From Maratus speciosus (Eukaryota; Arthropoda; Arachnida; Araneae; Salticidae): a stretch of 64,000 bases of DNA. Where the stretch lies: assembly GCA_963932465.1 (NCBI GenBank), contig OZ010792.1, positions 21,729,632 through 21,793,631 on the forward strand, written 5' to 3'. A model generated the notes under the pieces. That model was not told the origin of the DNA, did no database searches, and saw only the letters and a list, made by a program, of their open reading frames with translations. The position numbers and the translations under genes are program-made. The first letter of the stretch is position 1. Each line of letters opens with the position of its first letter. Positions 45,840 to 56,169 of the stretch are shown here, piece after piece.

Positions 45840-47255
45840 AAAGTTATATGCATTTAAAGCATAAATTCAAAATAACTTGTTTAAGTCTCTGGATCCAGTG
45901 CAACTTTAAAGTTAGTGAGCAATCATATTTCTGTCTTTGGTACCAAGACTCACTTTTTTTACTTTGATCCTATATAGGATCAGCCATGTAATACACATTT
46001 GCAAGCATTTAAAAGAAAAAAAACACAATTCAAGTACATTAAAAATGAAAATGAAAAACATATGAAGTATGAGTATTTGTAAATTAAAATTTAAATGTAA
46101 ACATGAGGAGGATAAATGTAAAAATTGAAAATTCGTGCACGTGGCACAGGACCACAAAATAAAGAGGTGCCTAAAGCACGCCCATAAAAAAGGTGTGGCC
46201 CTAATTCTTGTAAGTTTACAAGTATTATGGCTTCGGTTTAGAACCTCAGCCCTAGAGGAAGAGGGAATAAAAAAGAGGACTCACATTGCGCACAACATGA
46301 GCATCCTCGCTCCCCAGTAGATCACAGTGATCTGCGAAATGAGTGCGTTTCAGTATCTCATAAAAATTTTTGTATGTAACTTGAATTGGAAAACCAATTC
46401 ACGTGAAAGGTGTCTCTCATCACAGTGCCGCGTGAACTTTAGGACAACAATTTTGAGCGGTTCACGACTTCTTGGGGGCAATGATTAGAAAAAGGAGGGG
46501 AAACTATGTTGTAGATATCAGACTTCTCAAAAAGGACAATCCTAAAGTGCTGAGAGACGAAGTGTCATAATCCGGTAAATTATGTTCAAGTCATGTAAGA
46601 AGGCATAGAATTTAATTGAACTGAGGGTTTTTTTTAGACATAAGTGACATGTAAAATTATAAACTTTCTTTTTTTTTATGAATGACAGAAATCTAGCTAG
46701 ACTTGTTACTGTTAAGTTTTAATAAAAAGTGAAATCGTTTAAAGTTAGCTTATTTTGCTTAGTTTAAGTGTAAAAAAGAGAAAAAATGCAAAGTGACACA
46801 GAATATTGTTCACACATGATCTTCGAATCAACACATTCATGGACCAGCCACAACATTGTCAAAGATCACCTATAAGCAATATATGTACAACCAAGGCCGT
46901 AGTAGATTGTAAATATAGCATCACCTTACACATTTTCAAAATAAATGTTGTAAATAATATAAAGATTATCTTCTGCTTAAATTGTAAGTGTGTGGTTGAA
47001 AGTTACTACTGACATTACTGTTATTAACATAAGGTTATAATTTTTGTATTCTAATACTTCATGCATATAAGACATTTTATAAATATATATTTTTAAACAA
47101 TAGAAATATTTCGAATATCTTGTTTTCATAAAGATCTAGAATTTAAAGATAAACTTTGCTCTCTTATCAGAAGAAACATACGTAGGAGCTCCACAAGAAT
47201 AAAAAATAAAATAAAAACGAAATAAATTTCCACAACAATCTGATGCAGTCTGTAT
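45840..47255. other. AT-rich DNA without recognised gene
   Basis: Short open frames at 45912-46157, 46135-46320 and 46806-47012 have no motifs. The middle one is somewhat GC-richer and Lys/Arg-rich, but nothing supports expression. Confidence 0.4.
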
Positions 47256-47257
47256 AC

Positions 47258-47700
47258 AGAGTGTCTCAAAAAAAAATGTATGCACACTATTAGCAAAATT
47301 GTTGTCTTCGGTCCGGATCATTTTCATTGATAGCATGTACCATTGTTGGACAGTAACTTTTCCATTTACAACGTTTTAAAATGCGATGGGCACTTGATTT
47401 GCTGATGCCAATCTCACGACTTGTTCGTCCAACAGATTTTTTGGGTGTTTCGCGATAACTTTCCACTACGTTTTCTTGACTGGTGAAGCTCGTTGATGTT
47501 CTTGGTCTTCCGGAACGTTGTCTATGAACATCCTGAACAGCTCCAGCTGTCTCAAACCTATATTTTATCCGATTAATTGTAAGTCGTGTAAGTGGATCTG
47601 CCTGAAACTCTTTGTACTTCTGCTACATTTCCATACTTCCAGTAGCATTTTAAAATAAATTTTCTTTTTTCAAAAGTTAATCTTGGTCCACTCATTATTT
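47258..47700 (-). pseudogene. Mariner-type transposase N-terminal relic (DUF4817-like)
   Basis: The minus strand from about 47695 reads MSGPRLTFEKRKFILKCYWK, then YGNVAEVQR. In shifted frames it continues FRMFIDNVPEDQEHQR and WKVIAKHPKNLLDEQVV, the helix-turn-helix region of mariner-related transposases annotated as DUF4817. The transposase stops there and a terminus CAGAGTGTCTCAAAAAAAAA follows TA at the left (47256-47257). The catalytic part is deleted. The right terminus was not identified, though ACCCTAAAAA near 47767 is a candidate. Confidence 0.65.
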
Positions 47701-47966
47701 CCAATTAATTTCAACCTGAAAAAAAAGAAAAAAAAATCAAAACGTTATGACCCGTTAAACGTACACCCTAAAAATAATTGTTTACTGAAAAATATGAAAA
47801 ACACAGCTTTTTCTACCGCATGACCAGATATAATTACTTAACTTACTAATTTAAGTTAAGTAATTAATAACTTACTAACTTACTACTTTACTAATTACTC
47901 TTTACTGTTCTTTCTCGTCTCTTCATAAAACCTCTTTGCATAAACTGATTAAATAATTGCATTTAA

Positions 47967-48170
47967 CCCCTTGAGGAGCAAGCAATTGCGTTTGTGTAAT
48001 GATGAATTCCCACCGGAAACTTAGAAAAAAAAATTATTTTAAAATAAGGAAAAGCAATTTTACGACTTTTTCCACCAAAGTTAGAAAAGTAAAATTTCAT
48101 AAAATTTTTCTGGTGCTAATCTTCATTAATCGTAGGTGGGATAAAATATATCCCACCGCCCCTCAAGGGG
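47967..48170. mobile_element. TTAA-flanked MITE, family A
   Basis: The ends CCCCTTGAGGAGCAAGC and CCACCGCCCCTCAAGGGG have a perfect TTAA on both sides (47963-47966 and 48171-48174). Its interior (AAGGAAAAGCAATTTTACGA, TTTTCTGGTG) matches 14056-14256. Confidence 0.8.
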
Positions 48171-48650
48171 TTAAGTAAAATAAATTTTAAATTATTTTTA
48201 CAATGCATTGCGTATTCTGCAGTTTAACTAGTGTTTCGAATTCAAGGTATCATTTGTGCATTCTTCGGGAAGAATTAGTTAAGAACAATTAAAATTCTTG
48301 ACAGAACAATAAAAATTCTTTATGAATATGAAAAATGTTTGATTTTGTTCCCCTGCACTGTATTAACCCTTAAATGCGCAATCTTTTATTTTGTTTCGAA
48401 AAAATTATATATGATTCTCTGAAAGGTTTATTACACAGGAAAAATAATGAAAAAAATCAGAGATATATTTTTCGTATACGTCAATCTTTTCTTCTGTTGC
48501 TCATCTGCAATACAAGTAAAAACTACTGTCGTGTGGCTGTTTTACGCTAAAATATTGCAAATTAGTAAATATTTTAATACGTACGTCTCCAAATACCTTA
48601 TTTTATATAATTATCTATTTTCATAAAGATTAACCTTTAACCCTTTAATT

Positions 48651-50333
48651 CCCATGATAGAATACGTTCTAGAAATTACGTAGTCCAGAGAATCTAACTT
48701 TACACCAGACAGTTTACAATGGTTAATTTCGCTTTATTTGAATTAGAGGTCTGCACGGGCCCGGGCTTGGCCCGAGGCCCGTACCCGGCCCGGCCCGCGG
48801 GCCGGGCCGGGCCGGCAGAATTAGGAAAATTTTTTCAACGGGCCGGGCCGGGCCGACAGACAAAATAAACGGGCCGGGCCGGGCCGGCAAAAAAATTAAT
48901 CGGGCGTATCGGCCCGATATAAGAATTTAAGCGAAGCAGATAAAATACGAGCCATTTTCAATGAATATGATTTTCTCGAGAAGTATAAATGTGCGTCACG
49001 AGCCGATGCGAGTTTAACAACATCAATACAGAAATGTAAGGTGTCCATCGTAGAGATCGGCATCGTACAGTTACAAGATGTCTGATTCAGAGTTTAATTT
49101 TTTTTTCAGCAGACTCGTGCCGGGAAGGAAGTGGTCTTAATCGATCTCAGGATGTGTAGAACAGTCATTTTGTTTTGTAATATTAATAGTGATAATGAAC
49201 TTCTCTTAACAGTATCTTTGGAAATATACCTTAAAGTGGTTCTCATATTCACTGCTCAACAATGCAAAGCTTTCAGACACATTTTCTGACAAAATGTTTA
49301 ACTATAAAGGCATAAAATTTACAGGCCTGCCTATTGAAGGCATTTGGAAACGAATAGCTTTTTCCATATTTAATAAATTACTTACAGAGATAACAGCGAT
49401 TCCTGTCACGTGACTGTACGTTTTTCTCCTTTACTGTGCTATCGCTTCCGGAAATTCGATTCAAAACGCTAACTTTGACAGTATTTTCAGAAAGATATAT
49501 TGCTTTTATCTATGAAAAAAACGACATTTACATAACTTTTGAATAAGAATACCTGCCAATCTTACGCGTTTCCGAGAAGAAAAGACTTCATAAATGTGTC
49601 GAAATGTAGCTCTTTTGGATTTGAGAAAAGTCTTAAAAATGAGAGAAATATTTTCACAAATCTACTTTTTATTATACAGCTTCAAATGTTATCTTGTTTT
49701 TAATCCTTTATTCTGAACTACATTAATCTTTTAATGAATCCTTATTTCCATTTTGAAATGTCTGTAGACACGATGACTGTAAGTAATCGTTAATGTTTAT
49801 TATTGTGCGTTTTCTGTTTTGCGAACATCATAGTAATGTAAAATATACTGTAAAATATTCCCATAAATATGTATGTAGTATTCATTAAAAGAATCTTAAT
49901 TGTAGGTTGAGAAAAATCGGATTTTTTTTTTTTTTTTTTTTTTTTTGTAGAAATTGTATCTGACTGGGCCCGTTTTCATTAATTTTTGTACGGGCCGGGC
50001 CGGGCCGAGAACTGTAATAATGCAAACGGGCCGGGCCGGGCTCGGGCCGAACTTCCAATTTTTACAACGGGCCGGGCCGGGCTCGGGCCGAACTTCCAAT
50101 TTTTACACCGGGCCGGGCCGGGCCAAGATAGCTTTCGTACGGGCCGGGCCGGGCCCGGGCCTGGAAATTCCGGCCCGTGCAGACCTCTAATTTGAATACG
50201 GAAAGACTGTTATTATTTAAAGCAAATGTTGCTATTTTAACTTTCTGGTGTGAATTAGGTATATACGAATAAAAAAATCTATTAAATTCAAAACACTGTT
50301 GTTTGCATATATGCAAAGCTGCACACTAAAGGG
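48651..50333. mobile_element. TTAA-flanked element interrupted by a hAT-like element
   Basis: CCCTTTAATTCCCATG at the left and CACACTAAAGGG at the right are flanked by TTAA (48647-48650 and 50334-50337). Without the nested insertion it would be about 230 bp, like the other TTAA-flanked MITEs here. Confidence 0.65.
48744..50189. mobile_element. hAT-like element with GC-rich subterminal repeats
   Basis: The ends TAGAGGTCTGCACGGGC and GCCCGTGCAGACCTCTA are perfect inverted repeats. The 8-bp flanks ATTTGAAT (48736-48743 and 50190-50197) are a perfect duplication, as expected for hAT. Both ends carry many copies of CGGGCCGGGCCGG, separated by short AT-rich spacers. The 1 kb middle is AT-rich and has no transposase. 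Open frames at 49896-50316 merely translate the GGCC repeats. A 116-bp relative with the same ends is at 34555. Confidence 0.9.
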
Positions 50334-50591
50334 TTAAATATTTAATAGAACGACAAAGTCGCTATCTTAACCTAGGAGAAATATAATGTGAGCAGTAAAT
50401 GTTTGGCAGAATGTATGTATGGTTTCAGATTCTGAATACATAAATAAAATAAAATATAATGAAATACGGTATATAGGTTTATTAAATAATAATCCAGTCT
50501 GCTTTTTAGTTCAATTAAGGTAGAGTTTTAATGTTTCTTGATTGAATATAAGAAATGAAATATTTACAACGATATTAAATATTTAGATAAA

Positions 50592-50918
50592 TTAATAACT
50601 TATCAGTAGAACCGAATCGACCATCTGCCAATTTACTAAACGTGAGAAAACATTAGCACCAGCATAACCAGTCTGGCCGTTATAAAATCTCAACAGCGTC
50701 TCTTTTGCGGTCCATCCGACCACGTTGAAATCTATTAAACTGCCACTGCTATTGCCTTCAAAGTAAAAAGCGTACAGCTCATCAATAATCTATATCTCGG
50801 AAGCTGGAGTTTCATTTCTAGAGCCTCAATTAAAAATTTGCATAGCTTGTGATCCTGAATTCAGATGAACTCTTGTCACCACATGTATATTGGGCGAATC
50901 ATTTCGATTAAAGTACAT
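50592..50918 (-). pseudogene. Unidentified coding relic with two in-frame stops
   Basis: One minus-strand frame reads MYFNRNDSPNIHVVTRVHLN, then SGSQAMQIFN, a stop, GSRNETPASEI, a stop, and IIDELYAFYFEGNSSGSLID. It continues FNVVGWTAKETLLRFYNGQT and GYAGANVFSRLVNWQMVDSV to a stop at 50592. Its amino-acid composition is balanced and unlike the AT-driven false frames around it. I read this as a decayed gene or captured gene fragment. The frame may extend upstream to about 51000. I recognise no family; a viral or transposon structural protein is possible but unproven. Confidence 0.5.
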
Positions 50919-50999
50919 AATGGAAATATAACGAATTATAGATATTTTGTTCATTTTTACTCTTGTCTGTGCTAATTTTCCCTTTCTTTTCAGGATATA

Positions 51000-51665
51000 A
51001 TATCATGTCCTGAGTATAAAAGGATTAAAGAAACTGAAGAATATACAGGTTTTATCAAAGAATGCATTTACACTTCAGTATTAAAAGCGTATGAAAATTT
51101 CTTATTTCATTCTTAACAATCAATAAATCAAAAAGATTCAAACTTATTTTCTAATACATTATTTAGAAAATTTTTACTGATAATTTACAATTTTCCATGT
51201 TTTTGAAGTATTTTGAATCAACCATTGCATTTGTATAAAAGAAAAAAAAATCGAAACAAAGTACTTTTATTGCACATTTTTATTATACAGGTATGACATA
51301 TTTTTGTATGGAATTGTTGTGCGAAATTTGGCTAATACTGAAACCGGACTATAACATTTCCATTCGTGGCGTTGTGAACGGGAATAGCATCAGACGCCGC
51401 GCCGATTAGATTCTTATTTTTGTCTTCCTTAATTCCAATACAATAATTAAAAAGTAAAATTTTAATCTGAATTTAAGACAACATTTAATTAATTTTATCT
51501 TTATTTAAGATTATATATTAAATTAAAATACTTCAAAATGATGCAGATTAAACATATTTGAGAACTTTATTTTTATTTATTAATATATTTATTGAGAGAA
51601 ATCTTATAAGATTTGAACACATTTTATTAACAAATTTCCATTAACATTTTTTTTTTCCGTGTCCA
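51000..51665. other. AT-rich DNA without recognised gene
   Basis: Nothing is recognised apart from a small GC-rich patch at 51360-51410 (GTGGCGTTGTGAACGGGAAT). Confidence 0.4.
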
Positions 51666-51669
51666 TATT

Positions 51670-52260
51670 CCGTGTGTATCTGAAATGCGTCAACAAACTT
51701 AGAGGGATGATAGTAGACGAAGACGAACAAAAAATGCAATGGAACATGGGGTCGCAAATGACGTTTAAAGGATGAAAATCGAGAAAATGCGTCTGGAAAT
51801 GGACAAACTGAGAGAAGAAAGAAACACTCCAGAAAATTATTTATTGCACAGAATAGCTACAACACAGCTCGTGATGTCCAGAGAAAACAACTATTTTACT
51901 ACAATTGTTCAAGGTGTCGCCTGCTGACAGTATTACACAGAGTATATCTACGGAGGAACGACTGGCGGACACGCTCGAAGACTTCAGGAGTCCTGCCTCT
52001 GCTCACAGATTTGTTTGGCTGTCTTCCAAATTTTTGTTATCTCTTTCTGACCGGATATGCAGAAAGTGAAAGGAAAACCAGCTTCGTGCTACGAGCCCGT
52101 TCTGCAGAAAAGCTGCATGTGAGATTTCAATATTTTTATCAGTTTTGTGATTTTCCCCCTTTAAACGTCATTTGCGACCCCATGTTCCATTGCTTTTTTG
52201 TTCGTCTTGATGAGTACTATCATCGCCCTAAGTTTGTTGAAGCATTTCAGATACACCCTG
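51670..52260. mobile_element. Palindromic mariner-type MITE with about 100-bp arms
   Basis: The right end reads GCATTTCAGATACACCCTG followed by TA. The left arm begins near GTGTGTATCTGAAATGC at 51672. The arms share TGAACGTCATTTGCGACCCC-like sequence over about 100 bp. On the minus strand the middle reads GRTPEVFERVRQSFLRR, part of the DUF4817-type DNA-binding region of mariner relatives. No catalytic region remains. Confidence 0.75.
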
Positions 52261-52422
52261 TATATATATATGTGTGTGTGTGTGTGTGTATATATATATA
52301 CATAAAATACCGGTTCTCATTCTATAATGATGCACATAATAAAACAATATTATCTTATAATCTTGTTATCATGGCGCAATTCTGATTAACATAAAAAAGA
52401 CAAAGATGCTAAAAATTAATTG

Positions 52423-52758
52423 CAGGGCCCTCGCTAAGGGGGGGGGGGGGGGCGCCATCCCCCTCAAAAAAAGCTTGCAAATGCTGTTACACTTGTCAAA
52501 TTTACAAACTTAGTTGGCAAATTTGTTTAAAATTTTAATAAAACTATAATACACTTTTTATTTTTGATAGACGTGTATTGGCAAAAGTTACAAATCTAAT
52601 TGCGAATACTAATAATCTTTTCACAAATAAGAACTATATTACATTTTCTAATTGTAGTAACTTGGCCAAATTATAAAACTAGTTAGCAAATACTGCAATT
52701 TGATTTGGCAATTTAAAGTCCTCTCCCCTCCCAATAAAAAGCCTTAGCGATAGCCCTG
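52423..52758. mobile_element. hAT MITE with perfect 8-bp duplication
   Basis: The ends CAGGGCCCTCGCTAAGG and CCTTAGCGATAGCCCTG are inverted repeats, flanked by direct ATTAATTG (52415-52422 and 52759-52766). A poly-G run lies just inside the left end. GCAAAT/TTGGCAA-type motifs recur in the interior. Confidence 0.9.
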
Positions 52759-53085
52759 ATTAATTGTTAAAAGCTGTATGTATTCACATGAGATGCAAGT
52801 TTGATTTTTTTTCTTTATAAATACCTAGAACAAGTGGGAAAGCTGTAAGATTAAAAAAAATAATAAATGATTTTGACAAAAGGCTCTCTCTCACCAAGGT
52901 AACTGTGTCGAGGTTCTGTTGTTGTTTCCTGGATATCCATATGGGTGCCATTCAACAATTTTATTAATTCCTTTATTATTTCGGAGTTTGGGCACAAATT
53001 AAAGAAAAGATTTTTGAAGATTCAATCAAACTCTGAATATTACGTCACGTCCCCGAGGTTTCTCACCATCTCTCTCTATCTCTTT

Positions 53086-53882
53086 TTAACACTTTCCAAC
53101 AAAGTTGAAAAGTGTTTATGCATTCGGTTTGTCTGTCCGTCTGTCCGCGCTCTAAATCCCGTAAATATACTCGGATTTTCATGCTATTGATAAAGGTTAT
53201 TTAAGGTCACCAAAGTATGTTTGGTATTGTATATGAAATATGTAGGATTAATAGTTCATTTACCAGGGCACTCAAAATTACATTACGGTATATGGGGAAA
53301 AATCGTTTGTAGAGTATTTTAATGACATTACGCTTTTTCAAATGTATTGAAACTAATATAAATCACTCAATTTCACTACGATCACGTTATAAGAGGGCAT
53401 TCATAGCATTTTTATTCATTTACAGGGACACACAAAAGAAATCGGTTACATTACTGTGTTTGAGTAATAATTGCTGAAGTGTACGGTTTAAAATTCGGTA
53501 TGCGCTTTTAAATTTAATTAATTTTTTGCATGTTACTCGTTTATATGAATTCTATACTTCATATACAGGGCTGCACAAAAGTATTCACGTGCCATTCTCC
53601 TTATTATAGGAAATTGCTGAAGGGAATTTTTCAACTGAAGCATATGTGTTTCTTAAATTAACCAAATTTTAGCATGCATGTAATTAATGGATACAAATCT
53701 TTATATCATATACAGGACTGCTGAAAAAAATCGGATAGTATTCCAATTGTAGACGAGAACATCTGATATTGGGTTTTGAAATGTGTTATGCGTTTACATA
53801 TGGTTGAATTAGACGTAATATTTTATTTTTTTAAACGGTGCAGTTTTGTTACATTAATCTGAATGTGTTGGAAAGTGTTTCA
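53086..53882 (+). mobile_element. Helentron-like element with minisatellite
   Basis: AACACTTTCCAACAAAG at the left and TGTTGGAAAGTGTTT at the right form inverted repeats. Near the left is TTTGTCTGTCCGTCTGTCCG, a GTCY microsatellite. Four tandem units, marked by a CATWTACAGGG-type motif, start at about 53255, 53418, 53561 and 53706 (period 143-163 bp). The order of microsatellite then tandem units is that of DINE/HINE elements. Confidence 0.6.
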
Positions 53883-53889
53883 TAATCTA

Positions 53890-54377
53890 TGCTTGACGCA
53901 TGATTTTTTTTTCATTACCGAGGTCCAAAATCTTCACTCCAGATAGGTCGCTCTGGATTGGCGTGGGAGAGTTGCCTTCTCTTATGTTTGATGTAGGATT
54001 TCCAGCGGTTTTAGGCCACAAGAGCCTAATATTCTTTTCCTGATTGCTGAAGGGGACTGTTGATTCCCATATAAATAAGTTTTTTTTCCATTCAAAACCT
54101 TGTAAACCTGGCTAAAGAGCTATAAATTCTTTTTCATGTTGACTTTTCAAAGTGGAGCCACGATCTTTGTCAGGCGAATTTTTTGACTCAATCTGGTGAG
54201 TGCTTGAATCCATTGGAAAATACTCGTCCGATTAAAAATAAACAATTATAAAACTCTCATAACTCTGCCTACAGTTATACACTATATGTATTAAGCTTTG
54301 TAAATCAATGCCGCGTCAAATGATACCAAATAGTACACCAAAACGGTACTGAAATTCTTAACATTTATATCAGCTTG

Positions 54378-54411
<34 letters not shown>

Positions 54412-55095
54412 AAACATCTTTATTAAATTTATTGATTAGGTATATATTTGAAAGTACTTGATCGTAAAGTTTAAATAAGTTTATTTTATTATAAATGATT
54501 TCCATAAATTTATGCCTTTTTTGTGTGTGACACGCGTACAACATTTCTTACAGAAAGATTCTTCTGTTTTCTAATACTAATTATACGTATTAACATGAGA
54601 AATGTTATGTAGAAATTCTATAACAAGAGTTCTTATTTATACTTCTGTAATATATTAATTGTAAATAAGCACAAATTATTTAAAAAATAAATTATTTAAT
54701 GTTTTAAAAGTATTATCTCTAAAATTAAACAATGAACACAGAAAAAAAAAATAAAAATATGTACTCCATGATATATTAAAACTGTCGCCCAGGCAACGTT
54801 ATTTCCTTAAGATATATCTATAAAACCAAGCATAATTTTCATAAGGAAATCATAAATTTCCTATGTAGTTTATGGCATATATAAATTTAAAATATTTCTA
54901 AAATTTGATTTGAATTACCTAAAAAAAAAAACCATATAAATTACAATGATACACAATGGACTTTTCCGTATTTTACATTGTGATCAGCATATCGACCACT
55001 GAATGATGTATAAATTTTATGTCCATTTGATAATTAGCTCAAATATTTTGAATATAAATTAACTATTTGGATAACGTGCCTGTTTATTTTTTTAG
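53890..55095. other. AT-rich DNA upstream of the 55-kb exon
   Basis: This is probably intron of the gene whose last exon follows. A poly-A tract lies near 54380-54409. No upstream exon could be supported. Confidence 0.4.
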
Positions 55096-55354
55096 GAATA
55101 CTAGAAAAAATGAAGAGCATCTTGTAGATTACTTAGAAACAATAGATGAACGTGAGAAAGAATATCCTGTAGATACTCTCGAAGTCAATGAAGAAATATT
55201 GATTGGTGAGGGTGAAAAAGATCCAATCGATGAAATTAGTTTTAAATCTGGATTATTAGCGAATACAGAACCGCCGAAGACGTTCAGGCGGCTGAGAAAA
55301 TTTTTCTCTAAAGTATTTTGCTGCTGTAAAAGTCATCCTAAAGAAGAAGTATAA
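55096..55354 (+). CDS. Terminal coding exon of an unrecognised gene
   Basis: A pyrimidine-rich acceptor (TTTATTTTTTTAG) ends at 55095. The exon opens on the third base of a codon and encodes 85 residues to a TAA at 55352-55354. It starts NTRKNEEHLVDYLETIDERE, is acidic through VNEEILIGEGEKDPIDEI, and then turns basic (FRRLRKFFSKVF). It ends CCCKSHPKEEV, where three cysteines after a basic-hydrophobic stretch could be lipid-modified for membrane attachment (inference). AATAAA motifs follow at 55387 and 55522. An ATG at 55067 in the same frame would also open it, but that falls in the splice-acceptor tract, so a spliced terminal exon is preferred. Its composition differs from the noise frames nearby. 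Confidence 0.55.
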
Positions 55355-55386
55355 TATCCAATAGCCTTTCAAGACGTCCACATACG

Positions 55387-55527
55387 AATAAAAATATCCT
55401 CTTTACTTATTTGAAATATTTTTTACAACCTCCATGATTTACAATATTTTATGTAATTCCCTTGTAAAATGAAATATTCAAATATTAATGACAATAGTTA
55501 TAAAAAAAAAACAATAGTTACAATAAA
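55387..55527 (+). promoter_or_regulatory. Candidate poly(A) signals
   Basis: AATAAA occurs at 55387-55392 and 55522-55527, 33 and 168 bp after the stop codon of the preceding exon. Confidence 0.5.
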
Positions 55528-56044
55528 AGCCCACAATAGCTCATGTATCTTTGCGTTATTACTTTAGGATTGTGTTTATATTCTTCTTTTCAAGCATGAA
55601 TACAAATTAATAATTGTGTTTTAAAGGGTAACCTCGGAAATTTCATTGAATCAGTAAAGAAAATAACCTAATTAAGAAAAAAAATACATATATTTATTTT
55701 CTTAATCTTTGAACGAAAGTTTTTGAAATCGAAGTATTTCGAGGTTTTACGACAGTTTTTGTTTGTTTGTTTGTTTAGAGATTATTTTACATGCACAAAT
55801 TTAGAATCCTTTAATTTTTTTATGTATAAGTAATCATTTTCTGTCAATATTTTAGTATCTCTAAGGAATAATAATTCACCACGAATCAATGAAGTCATAT
55901 GTATTAATTAGAGGTAAACAAAAGTGTAAAAATTCAATAATGCATATAAATCACTCATAAAAGTCGTTTTTCTTAAATAAAGAAGTGAATATTAAACTAA
56001 ATATCTTAACGTAGAAGTAAATGAGAAGGCTGCGGTGCCATTGA

Positions 56045-56120
56045 CGTTATATATTAACTATATAACATATTAACTATATAACTATATTAACTATATATTG
56101 TATAATATTAACTATAATAA
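56045..56120. repeat. AT-rich simple repeat (AACTATAT)n
   Basis: Imperfect repeats of TTAACTATATAAC. Confidence 0.8.
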
Positions 56121-56169
56121 ATACTGTTGCTTGATTTCAATAAATATAGTTTGACGAAAACAAATCTAC

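Noticed and set aside
45671..45967. Open frames encoding poly-Val/Cys or His/Thr
   Set aside because: Artefacts of the TG/CA microsatellite at 45786-45836.
49896..50316. Gly/Arg/Pro-rich open frames on both strands
   Set aside because: They only translate the CGGGCCGG subterminal repeats of the hAT-like element.
52011..52385. 124-codon open frame
   Set aside because: It runs from the palindromic MITE arm through a TG/TA microsatellite; no protein family is evident.
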